This document shows positions 27,038 to 34,762 of a DNA stretch of 54,977 nt, in pieces. The stretch is from assembly GCA_946408825.1 (NCBI GenBank), contig CAMJTU010000026.1:1-54977 (forward strand). The letters are read 5' to 3'. A model generated the notes under the pieces. It saw nothing but the letters and a program-made list of their open reading frames with translations. It had not been told where the DNA came from and searched no databases. Positions within the stretch are counted from its first letter, which is position 1; every line of letters begins with the position of its first letter. The position numbers and the translations under genes were made by a program. The DNA is from an uncultured Planctomycetaceae bacterium. GTDB lineage: Bacteria; Planctomycetota; Planctomycetia; Pirellulales; Thermoguttaceae.

Positions 27038-28810
27038 TCAGTAGTCGTCGTTCATGTCAGAACTTATGATCTCCAAAACGTCGACGACGCCGACCGCTAA
27101 CTCGCCGGCGGAAACCTGCTCGTCAAAATCAAGCGCCTTGCTCGATAATCGCCGCAGATAACGCAAATATTCTTCGCGAACTGTTTGACAAAATGTGAAA
27201 TCGCTGTTTGCCAGGAGTTTACGCCAAAAACGTCTAAGTTCCGTTTGAAACCCCGGTTTCATACGACAGACCCCCTTAACAAGCTCGTCCAATCGACGCA
27301 AAAGAACGTTCTTTTCAGGAAACCGGGCGCTTAACACGGCGAATGGCGAGAGAACAATCATGCCGTCGTCGGTAAAAGTGGAGTCCGTCCAGTCGTTGCT
27401 TGCCATACTTATGTCTTCGTCAGGAGTCGAGAGAGATCCGTCTTTTTGATCCTGATCTTTTAAAATACGATTCAATTGTTCTTTGAACGTGTCGGCGTTA
27501 AAGAGATCCTCCTCCAACGCGCTAGACGCTCTTTGGCGATTAGAAAAAGAATCTGAATCGTCTTGAGACACGTCCTTTCCTTGGAATGAATCATACTGTT
27601 CGTCGTCTTCGACGTGAGTTACTTGGATGGAATTTGGCGCGTCGTCGTCGGTAGTATCGACGTCCGTCAAAGCGGCGGCAATTTCGTCCCACTCGTCACG
27701 GTCTTGGTCTTCGCTATTCTTCCACTCTTCGCCGTCGCGCTTCCTCTCTATTTCAGTCCACGCGTCCGACGTTCCAAAGAGGTCGTCGTCGCCCGCTTTA
27801 GCATAGTCGAAACCCTCGTCGTCTTCGAAATCAAGCTGAGACGATTTCAGTTCTCCAAGGTCGTCTGAATTGTCGACGTTTTTAAATCTGTCAAGAAGAG
27901 TCTGCCCAAGCGCGGCAATTTCGTCGCTCGGCGGCGTTCCGGTCCCTATATTAAAGATAGTTCCTCCCTCCCCAGAGTAGTAAGCGTCTTCAATTTTTTT
28001 ACAAAGGTAGTCCGGAGCTCGAGCGCTTAAGACAGACTCGACAAAAACGCTCCAAGGATTGTTCAAGGCGTATATTCCCTCGTTATCGACGACGTTTTCA
28101 AGATCGAGATAGTATGTGCTTGTCTGCAACGTTGGGAGACGAAAACCACCACGACGGGGAGTGGTCACGCCCATGACTCTCGTCGAAATTTCGCGAAAGT
28201 ACAGTCCGACGGCAAAATCCATATTGCCGCGCGCCTGTATCGGCAGGACGCTAAAAAGAGCCGAAATAAGGTTTAGAACCCTATATTGTGAGACAAAAAA
28301 GGTTTGGGTCTCCTCCAAAACAGACTGTGAAAGAAGCGCCAACGCTCTGAGTCCGACGTTAACAATCGTCTCTCTCAAAGAATCGACATTCACAAGTTCA
28401 ACTTCTTGGTCGAGAGAAAAAGGCTGAAGAATCGTTCCAGGACGATACAAAGCAAATCGCGTCGTATTGAGCGACATTTGGTACAACGTCGCCGGGTCGG
28501 CGCCAACTGCCAGAAAAAGATCAAAGCTCAAAAAAAGGCATTCGAGATAATAGCGTCCCTCGCCGGACGCGCCGCTTCGGGGGGTTAGACGTCCAAGAAG
28601 AACGGATTCGCGAGAATAAAAAAAAGCAAAGAGATTGGAGGAATCGTAATGGCCGTCAAAAAGAGTTACGCGCGCCGCAAGATGCCTTGCAAACCGAATG
28701 CCGTCGTCGGCAACGCCCTCTGTCGCCTGCTCAAGGACGACGTCGTTGCCAGACGCTTTCAGCGTCACCGAAAAAACCGCTTGTTCCACCATAGGAGAAG
28801 GGTTTGTCAT
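27038..28810 (-). CDS. large protein of unknown function (possible GAP1-N-like domain)
   Basis: 590 residues. No signal peptide or membrane segment. Residues 1-300 look folded and rich in Leu, Phe, Tyr and Arg, with YYLECLFLSFDLFLAVGADP and VLNLISALFSVLPIQARG. The layout recalls the GTPase-associated protein 1 N-terminal domain, but I cannot confirm this. Residues 320-470 are very acidic and low in complexity (many Asp, Glu, Ser), probably a disordered linker. Residues 480-590 form a helical C-terminal domain with RRFWRKLLANSDFTF. AAGGA precedes the ATG. First gene of the HtrA operon. Confidence 0.65.
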   Translation of the reverse strand: MTNPSPMVEQAVFSVTLKASGNDVVLEQATEGVADDGIRFARHLAARVTLFDGHYDSSNLFAFFYSRESVLLGRLTPRSGASGEGRYYLECLFLSFDLFLAVGADPATLYQMSLNTTRFALYRPGTILQPFSLDQEVELVNVDSLRETIVNVGLRALALLSQSVLEETQTFFVSQYRVLNLISALFSVLPIQARGNMDFAVGLYFREISTRVMGVTTPRRGGFRLPTLQTSTYYLDLENVVDNEGIYALNNPWSVFVESVLSARAPDYLCKKIEDAYYSGEGGTIFNIGTGTPPSDEIAALGQTLLDRFKNVDNSDDLGELKSSQLDFEDDEGFDYAKAGDDDLFGTSDAWTEIERKRDGEEWKNSEDQDRDEWDEIAAALTDVDTTDDDAPNSIQVTHVEDDEQYDSFQGKDVSQDDSDSFSNRQRASSALEEDLFNADTFKEQLNRILKDQDQKDGSLSTPDEDISMASNDWTDSTFTDDGMIVLSPFAVLSARFPEKNVLLRRLDELVKGVCRMKPGFQTELRRFWRKLLANSDFTFCQTVREEYLRYLRRLSSKALDFDEQVSAGELAVGVVDVLEIISSDMNDDY

Positions 28811-28970
28811 CTTTTCTTTCCTTAATTCAGCGTCGCTACTACCGAGGCTCGACTCACAAGGTCGACGATATTCATCCTGTTTCTACGTTTTCTAGGTCGG
28901 CGACAACCACATGACGCTCATAATTTTACCCGAAACGAAAAAAAATCATTAGGGGGGACGAATTCAGCAA

Positions 28971-29160
28971 TCATTCGCCATGTCTGATTTTTTTGGGACG
29001 TCCTGTACAACTCTCAAACAGATTAAACTCCAAAATTTCAGCGACCTCGATTAAAGTCTCAAGATTGACAAAACCGATATTGGGTCTGCAGTGAGTCGGA
29101 ACGGCTTCATTCAGGGAAACCGAAACTTTTCCTGTAAGAGACCCGACTCATACGACCGGA
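28971..29160 (-). pseudogene. decayed XRE-family HTH regulator
   Basis: On the minus strand, a reading frame ending with TGA at 28971 encodes PNIGFVNLETLIEVAEILEF and ends CTGRPKKIRHGE, which matches the C-terminal half of an XRE/Cro-type HTH domain. Just upstream in another frame is YESGLLQEKFRFP, matching the 'GLSQEKFG' start of the same domain before a stop. The two halves need a frameshift to join, and no start codon fits. So this looks like a decayed small repressor gene, perhaps left by a mobile element. I see no full gene elsewhere in 28811-29313. Confidence 0.5.
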
Positions 29161-29313
29161 CGACGTAGCTAGCACGTCGCGGAATTTGGGACGACTGTCC
29201 TTTTCCGTAACGTCGTAAACATCGTTCTTCCGCTTGCAACGAGACAGACGGATTATAGCGAAAAAAATTTCTTTCGTGATATTTCCGCTTTTTGTTGATG
29301 AAAGGAGGACGAA

Positions 29314-29361
29314 ATGGTCGAAAAACAAATGTCAACCGAAATCATCCCCATGTTCCAGTGA
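29314..29361 (+). CDS. possible 15-residue leader ORF with very strong ribosome site
   Basis: AAAGGAGG lies 5 bases before the ATG at 29314, the strongest Shine-Dalgarno in this region. The frame encodes MVEKQMSTEIIPMFQ and stops at TGA (29359). It lies about 260 bases upstream of the HTH-receiver gene. It may be a leader peptide, or the start of a gene that has since decayed; the frame after the stop is open for another 40 or so codons rich in Arg. Confidence 0.35.
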   Translation: MVEKQMSTEIIPMFQ

Positions 29362-29623
29362 AGAATCTTTCTTCAGGAACGCGCCAATCGGCGGGACGAT
29401 TTGCGGCGACTGCGCGGAAGTCGTGTTCGACGGATGAAGGTTTGCCGGATACGACGCCAGAACGTCTGGTCTACCAGAATTTTTCGTTAGCCTCGAGACA
29501 ACGCCGTTGAACGTCGGTTCGTTACGGAGAACACGCCTGCGTTCAGGGAAGGCTGGTTTCGGCCCCTTAAGGTTCGAAACATCGTTGGAACAAATTGCGT
29601 ATTATTTAATCGGAGAGTCCGAA

Positions 29624-30196
29624 ATGAAGGTTTTTACTACTGGTCAAGTCGCCAAGATTTGCAAGGTCGCGCCGCGCACCGTCAGCAAGTGGTTTGACAC
29701 TGGTCGCCTTAAGGGATATCGCATCCCCGGTTCCCAGGATCGCCGCATTCCCCACGACTGTCTGGTCAAGTTCCTCAAAGATCACAATATGCCTTTGGGC
29801 GAACTCGAAGGCGAAACCAAAGCCAAAGTTCTTATCGTCGCTCAGGATCAGGTTCTCATTGACAACGTCCGTCGTGAACTTCCAGAAGAAAAGTCTTTCA
29901 GCGTCGCCGTAGCCTCTAGTGGTTTTGACGCTGGCATCCAAGCTGAAAGTCTCCATCCTGACTGCATCGTCGTTGATTTCTCGATCGGACGCGCCGAGTC
30001 GGTTCAGATTTGCCAAAATCTGCGTCGTAATCCAGACTTCAGCCAGATCGTTCTTATCGCGCTTCTTCCCGACGACGGCAGCGCGGCCAGCTTTGATCGT
30101 TCGTGCATCAACGAATCGTTCCGTAAACCGTTTGACGCCGCGCTTCTCGCCGAGCGGCTCCGTTCTCTCGTCGGCAAAAGGAAGGAACTCGTCTGA
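29624..30196 (+). CDS. excisionase-type HTH DNA-binding domain fused to a receiver domain
   Basis: 190 residues from the ATG at 29624, chosen because GGAG lies about 10 bases upstream and the HTH starts immediately (MKVFTTGQVAKICKVAPRTV). Residues 1-55 are a MerR/excisionase-like winged HTH (TGQVAKI, then VSKWFDTGRLKGYRIPGSQD). Residues 66-185 are a response-regulator receiver with the likely phospho-acceptor D118 in CIVVDFS and the conserved Lys in FRKPF (K168). One residue of the usual acidic pair is replaced (AQD at 73-75). It is a cytoplasmic transcription regulator; no partner kinase is adjacent. This domain order is common in planctomycetes. A strong terminator follows. Confidence 0.85.
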   Translation: MKVFTTGQVAKICKVAPRTVSKWFDTGRLKGYRIPGSQDRRIPHDCLVKFLKDHNMPLGELEGETKAKVLIVAQDQVLIDNVRRELPEEKSFSVAVASSGFDAGIQAESLHPDCIVVDFSIGRAESVQICQNLRRNPDFSQIVLIALLPDDGSAASFDRSCINESFRKPFDAALLAERLRSLVGKRKELV

Positions 30197-30304
30197 TCGT
30201 CTTCGTCTACGCGCTGGAATCTAAAAGGATTGAAATTCCAAACGATTTTGCACTAGCCAGTGAAAAGTCGAGTTTCCGACGAAAACGAAAAATGTCAATA
30301 ATTT

Positions 30305-30355
30305 GGAGGCTGGTCGTCCGGGTTCAACGCTCGGACGCCAGCCTCCCCTCGTTTT
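30305..30355 (+). terminator. terminator of the HTH-receiver gene
   Basis: GGAGGCTGG (30305-30313) pairs with CCAGCCTCC (30338-30346), and CGTCCG with CGGACG extends the stem inside, with an 11-base loop and one bulge. GTTTTC follows. It is 109 bases past the stop codon. Confidence 0.7.
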
Positions 30356-30462
30356 CAAGATTCCACGGGCGTAACGTCCGCTCTAGAATCGTCGCAGACG
30401 GTGTTCAACGTCGTTGTTGACAAGTTTTTCAGTCTTTCTCTCCAATTATTGACGTCGCTGAC

Positions 30463-30927
30463 ATGAGAGCTTGCGTTCAAAGAGTCTCACGCGCCTGCGT
30501 CGCGTTACAAGACGAAAACGACAGAATCGTCGGAAAAATCGAAAAAGGATTCCTTGTGCTCCTGGGCGTCGGAATTGAAGACGACGAGGACGACGCACGA
30601 TATCTCGCAAAAAAAATTGCACAACTCCGCGTCTTTGACGACGGCGAGGGCAAAATGAACCTCGACATGTTAAAGGTCGGAGGGCGCGCGCTTGTGGTCA
30701 GTCAGTTCACGCTCTTCGCGGACTGTGTTAAAGGAAATCGACCGAGCTTTGTCGGAGCAGCGTCTCCAGATCGAGCCAAAAGACTCTATCGTTTCTTCAT
30801 CAACGAACTCAATAGTCGCGACGTCCTAACAGAAGAAGGCGTCTTTCAGGCTAATATGAGCGTCTCCCTTGTCAACGACGGTCCCGTGACTATCTGGCTC
30901 GATTCTAAAGAACGAAAAAACGCGTAA
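30463..30927 (+). CDS. dtd: D-aminoacyl-tRNA deacylase
   Basis: 154 residues, normal for DTD. It hydrolyses D-amino acids (D-Tyr and others) mischarged to tRNA in the cytosol. The sequence starts MRACVQRVSRACV, typical for the family. It contains the two cross-subunit active-site motifs: VVSQFTLFAD (SQFTL, about residues 79-88) and VSLVNDGPVT (NxGPxT, about 137-146). TTGACA at 30417-30422 may be part of its promoter, but the -10 match is poor. It stands between the HTH-receiver gene and the surface protein gene, with no evident functional link. Confidence 0.95.
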   Translation: MRACVQRVSRACVALQDENDRIVGKIEKGFLVLLGVGIEDDEDDARYLAKKIAQLRVFDDGEGKMNLDMLKVGGRALVVSQFTLFADCVKGNRPSFVGAASPDRAKRLYRFFINELNSRDVLTEEGVFQANMSVSLVNDGPVTIWLDSKERKNA

Positions 30928-31099
30928 AAAGCCCTGTATCTTAGACTTCTCCAGACTTAATTGTCGTCCTAGAAAACAAAAGCCGAACAAAACGCAACTT
31001 TTGAGCGTTCTACGCGTCAAACGAGTGCGGAAAAGTTTCGGATCAAAAAACCGAAGTTTACAAGATGGAACCGTTGGGGTACAATGACCCAAGCGTGGT

Positions 31100-31195
31100 T
31101 CTGCCGGGGCGAAGAAGGCGCGCTATTCGTACGTCCACGCCATGCGCCGCTTTGGGCGACTGAATACGGATTGAAGTCCGTAAGGTCTCCCCGTT
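31100..31195 (+). promoter_or_regulatory. structured 5' leader of the surface protein gene
   Basis: Three stems can form. P1 is CGGGG (31105-31109) with CCCCG (31189-31193). P2 is GGCGC (31117-31121) with GCGCC (31144-31148). P3 is TACGGA (31165-31170) with TCCGTA (31177-31182). Together they make a three-way junction ending 13 bases before the AGGAG ribosome site at 31207. It matches no riboswitch consensus I know. It could be a cis-regulatory RNA, but short stems like these also arise by chance. Confidence 0.35.
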
Positions 31196-31217
31196 TTCAA
31201 GTAGCTAGGAGATACAA

Positions 31218-34200
31218 ATGCGTTTTTCTAATCGTTTCTTCTTCAAGAAAACCTCGAGTAAGAACGCCGTACAATCCCCGGAACTAAAACGCGGACGCGT
31301 TTCGCGCTTTGAATCGCTAGAGTCGCGTGATCTTCTTTCACTTTCGCCCTCTTCAGCCGACTACAAAGCGCTCGTCTCCGCAAACTCTTTTGGCGACTCA
31401 AAAGAAAACGCAATCTGGGTCACGACAAACGCCGATACGGTCAGCGCCTCCGACGGAAAAATTTCGTTACGCGAGGCGCTTGACTACGCAGGTCAGTCGC
31501 TTGACGCCGGCGACGTTTCGACGATTATTCGCTTTTCTGTAGGCGGAACGTTCACGCTCTCTGCCACACGCCAATCCCTAAAAGCGTCAAAGAGCGTCTC
31601 CATCGACGCTAGCGACGTAGGCGGAATCGAGATTCAGGCGCAGAAAACGCTAGCGTTATATGTTTACGGCGGTTCGACGGCGACTCCGGTCAACGTCGTC
31701 GTCAATAACGTAACGTTTTCTGGGGGCGCGGCTTCGACAACGTCGGGATCGGCGAAAGGCGCGACAATTCAGGTCGCCGCTAACTGCAACCTTGCGCTCA
31801 ACGGTTGCGTCGTCTCGGACAATACGTCTACATCTGCGTTAGGAGTTGGAGTCTATGTGACGTCCGGAGTACTGACGCTCAACGACGTCGTTTTTAGCAA
31901 CAATACGTCGACAGACGCGGAAAGCAAGGGAGGCGCTATTTACCTCGAGTCAGGTTCTCTCAAAGCGACTAACGTGGTCTTTTCCCAAAACGTAGCCGCC
32001 GAAGGTGGCGCCGTCTTTGTCAAGAGCGGAGAAATCGCGTTCGAGAACTGCTTCTTTGACGGCAACGTCGCCTCAACCGGCAATGGCGGCGCCGTCTCTA
32101 CAAGTTCGACGTTCAATCTCGTCAACACGGCGTTCCGCAATAACAAAAGCGCTTCTTACGGCGGCGCTGTTTACGTTGACGGCGACGCCGAATCCACGCT
32201 TTCCGACGTTGTTTTCGTCGACAATACGGCGACACACGGCGGAGCCGTCGCACAAAACGGACAGTTCCTGCGCGTCTCAAACGCAAACTTTTCGCGAAAC
32301 GTCGCCTCGGAAAACGGCGGGGCCGCGTTCGTTGCGCATAACGCCCTTATGCTCGCCGACGAATCTCTGTTCCTCAATAACTCAGCGAACGACGGCGGCG
32401 CCGTCTACGACGCAGGATCTTTTTATCTGACAGTCGGACGGCTCGAAGGCAACAAAGCGGAAAAGGACGGCGGAGCAATCAATTCGACGGGATATTTTGA
32501 GATACGAGACGTCGTGTTTCAGAACAACAACGCGACAAACGTCGGCGGTTCGATCCGCTTAGATGGAATCCAGCGCTCGTGGTTAATCCGAACGTCTGTT
32601 GACAATTCGAGCGCTTATGAAGGAGGCGGCGTTTACAATAACGGCTTTCTCACCCTTGTGGAATCCGTAGTCGCCGACAACGTTGCGACTGTTGGCGGCG
32701 GCGGTATTTCCAATCCTGGTTCAGTCCTAATTTCCTCGTCAGAAATTCGTAACAACGCCGTGACAGGAATCAACGCAGTCGGCGGAGGCGTCTTGAATTA
32801 TGTCAACGCGACGCTCAACGCAAGCGATTCTTTGTTCGTCGGCAATACCGCTTCGTCAGGGTTAGGAGGGGCGATCGCAAACAACGGAACCGCTTCGTTT
32901 GAAGCGGTCGTCGCCTCTCAAAACGAGGCGGGACTCTTCGGAGGCGGCGTTTTCAATAGCGGGACGTTTTCGTCTCAGTATTCGACTTTCAACTCTAATA
33001 AAGCAAACGACGGCGGCGCTATTGCCGACGTATACGGAAGTTCTTCGAAATTCGTCGGTTCAACGCTCTGGGGTAACGTTGCGTCTAACAACGGCGGCGC
33101 GCTGTACACTTACGGAACTTCCGTTTTTCAAAGTTCGGTTGTCGCATATAACGTCGCGTCAAGCGCTGAAGTCGCCGCATACTACACTCCAGAAGAATCC
33201 ATCTCCAAACCGTCGTTTGACTCCGCGACGACAGTCGACTCCAATTTCGCTGCAGCATCCGTTGCAACGCTTGATTCTATCGAAACAGTGGCTGTTCTGG
33301 ACGCCAAGACAGGCGAGGCAATTGACGAGTCGTTCTTCTTCGGAGGCCTCCCTGTCGGCGGAAAAGTTCAAACGCGATCGTTCACATTAACGAATACGGG
33401 CGCGTCAGATTTACGTTTTTCTGATTTTGCAGAATTGGGCGACGCCGAGTCAACTGTTCTTTCCTACACGCTGTACAATCAAAACGGGGACGCGCTTGAA
33501 CCAAACGTTAGTTTTGTCATGGGCGCAGGGGAAACTTTTACGCTCGAAATTCGCATTACGCCTAAAAGCGTCGGTTCCAAATTCTTTGAATTATCTTGGA
33601 CGACAACAAACCTTAATAGCTCAGGAACCCCCGTTTCTGGAACTAAAAAGTCGTTTAAGTTTCAAGGATCTGCGGAAATCGCCAAAGTTGCGTCTTCGAC
33701 GGTCAGCGTTGCGACAATAGACGATCTGGGCGACAACATCTCCGTCAGTACAGCCGGTTCTCTCTCCATTAATCTCTCTAAGATTCCTTCTTCGGACGCC
33801 ATCCTCTATTTGGGGACTTCGTCTGACGTCGTCGAACTTTCGTCTGACGTTCTCCTTTTCACAACTTCGAATTACAATTCGCCTCAAACGATCGCAGTCT
33901 CCCTCGATTCGAGCAAACTTGCGGAATCAGGTTTTCCTGACGAAATAGTTATATATCCTCGACTTCTTGCAGCTGATCCTAATTATAGCGGCGCCGTGTT
34001 TGCCGAGATCACTTTCAAAGTCGCCGATTATGTCGTTTTCCAAGACGACTGCTACGTCAATCTCGACGCCTATGTGTCGGCAGGCGCCAATCGTTGGGAT
34101 TTCGATGGAGACGGCGTTACCGACGCCATCTCTTACGGCGACGGCTACTTTGTCAATTCTTCCAGCGTCGAGGGCGACGTAATTACCCACCGACGAACAC

Positions 34201-34652
34201 GAAATGGAACAACTACAACGACGACGTTCGACGTTGCTCGACTTTCCACGCCGCCAACAGCCGCCGCGGAGGTCGCAACGCTTGCTGCAGCGCCGGGTTT
34301 TGTTCGTGTTTCACTCCGCTCTGAACGCGACTCTGTCGCACGCTGGCGAGTGAATTGGGGCGACGGTTCTCCGCTCTCAGTAATCGACGAACTCTCGACA
34401 GACGCATGCTTCGCACATTCATACGCATCTGACGGAACATACTCGATTTCTATTGAACTCGTTGATAAAAATGGCGTTGGATCGGGAATATGGACTTCTC
34501 TTCCACCACAAACAATTTCAGGAACAGCGTCTTCCGCGTTGCTTGACGACTTAGCTGATTTTTCAGAGGCAGTCGACGTCGACAGCGACGTTTTAGACGC
34601 TATATCTGGCGCAATCCTTGCCGAACGAGAGCGTGCCAAGTTAGGAAACTAG
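31218..34652 (+). CDS. surface beta-helix protein with LEPR-XLL-type N-terminus
   Basis: 1,144 residues; AGGAG lies 6 bases before the ATG. The N-terminal 45 residues carry RVSRFESLESRDLLSLSP, a variant of the LEPR-XLL motif of planctomycete exported proteins. Then comes a CSLREA-type segment (KISLREALDYAG, about 75-86), and residues 110-640 hold many Pmp-like repeats (GGAV/GGAI and FxxN), which form a right-handed beta-helix as in Chlamydia Pmp adhesins. Near 705-790 is a choice-of-anchor or HYDIN-like domain (RSFTLTNTGASDLRF). Near 1040-1090 is a PKD-like domain (WRVNWGDGSPLS). It is probably an outer-surface adhesin or matrix protein. Stop at 34652, followed by a tetranucleotide repeat and terminator. 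Confidence 0.85.
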   Translation: MRFSNRFFFKKTSSKNAVQSPELKRGRVSRFESLESRDLLSLSPSSADYKALVSANSFGDSKENAIWVTTNADTVSASDGKISLREALDYAGQSLDAGDVSTIIRFSVGGTFTLSATRQSLKASKSVSIDASDVGGIEIQAQKTLALYVYGGSTATPVNVVVNNVTFSGGAASTTSGSAKGATIQVAANCNLALNGCVVSDNTSTSALGVGVYVTSGVLTLNDVVFSNNTSTDAESKGGAIYLESGSLKATNVVFSQNVAAEGGAVFVKSGEIAFENCFFDGNVASTGNGGAVSTSSTFNLVNTAFRNNKSASYGGAVYVDGDAESTLSDVVFVDNTATHGGAVAQNGQFLRVSNANFSRNVASENGGAAFVAHNALMLADESLFLNNSANDGGAVYDAGSFYLTVGRLEGNKAEKDGGAINSTGYFEIRDVVFQNNNATNVGGSIRLDGIQRSWLIRTSVDNSSAYEGGGVYNNGFLTLVESVVADNVATVGGGGISNPGSVLISSSEIRNNAVTGINAVGGGVLNYVNATLNASDSLFVGNTASSGLGGAIANNGTASFEAVVASQNEAGLFGGGVFNSGTFSSQYSTFNSNKANDGGAIADVYGSSSKFVGSTLWGNVASNNGGALYTYGTSVFQSSVVAYNVASSAEVAAYYTPEESISKPSFDSATTVDSNFAAASVATLDSIETVAVLDAKTGEAIDESFFFGGLPVGGKVQTRSFTLTNTGASDLRFSDFAELGDAESTVLSYTLYNQNGDALEPNVSFVMGAGETFTLEIRITPKSVGSKFFELSWTTTNLNSSGTPVSGTKKSFKFQGSAEIAKVASSTVSVATIDDLGDNISVSTAGSLSINLSKIPSSDAILYLGTSSDVVELSSDVLLFTTSNYNSPQTIAVSLDSSKLAESGFPDEIVIYPRLLAADPNYSGAVFAEITFKVADYVVFQDDCYVNLDAYVSAGANRWDFDGDGVTDAISYGDGYFVNSSSVEGDVITHRRTRNGTTTTTTFDVARLSTPPTAAAEVATLAAAPGFVRVSLRSERDSVARWRVNWGDGSPLSVIDELSTDACFAHSYASDGTYSISIELVDKNGVGSGIWTSLPPQTISGTASSALLDDLADFSEAVDVDSDVLDAISGAILAERERAKLGN

Positions 34653-34672
34653 TTCTCTCGCTTCGCCCCATA

Positions 34673-34694
34673 GATAGATAGATAGATAGATAAT
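34673..34694. repeat. GATA tetranucleotide microsatellite
   Basis: About five tandem copies of ATAG/GATA, 20 bases after the surface protein stop codon. A further ATAGATAG lies in the loop of the terminator that follows. It is non-coding; the frame is not affected. Confidence 0.8.
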
Positions 34695-34727
34695 CCCCGA
34701 CGTTCATAGATAGAAAGAGCGTCGGGG
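34695..34727. terminator. bidirectional terminator between convergent genes
   Basis: CCCCGACG (34695-34702) pairs with CGTCGGGG (34720-34727) over 8 bases around a 17-base loop. It lies between the convergent surface protein gene (ends 34652) and the GH-A-like gene (ends 34763). The U-tract is weak on both sides. Confidence 0.65.
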
Positions 34728-34762
34728 GTTGTCGTTAGGAAAAAACAAATCGTCTTTGGCGC

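Noticed and set aside
29234..29510. Possible RF2-like programmed frameshift after the 15-codon ORF
   Set aside because: The stop is preceded by CAG and not by the CUU-UGA slippery site, there is no Shine-Dalgarno-like stimulator at the right spacing, and the downstream frames do not resemble release factor 2.
31079..31217. c-di-GMP riboswitch in the surface protein leader
   Set aside because: The conserved GEMM-I core elements and tetraloop/receptor are absent, and the stem lengths do not fit.
31084..31287. 67-codon frame upstream of and overlapping the surface protein start
   Set aside because: It lacks a ribosome site and any similarity, and it runs through the structured leader; chance is the simpler explanation.
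34673..34727. CRISPR-like array
   Set aside because: The GATA units are tandem four-base repeats without spacers, and no cas genes are in the window.
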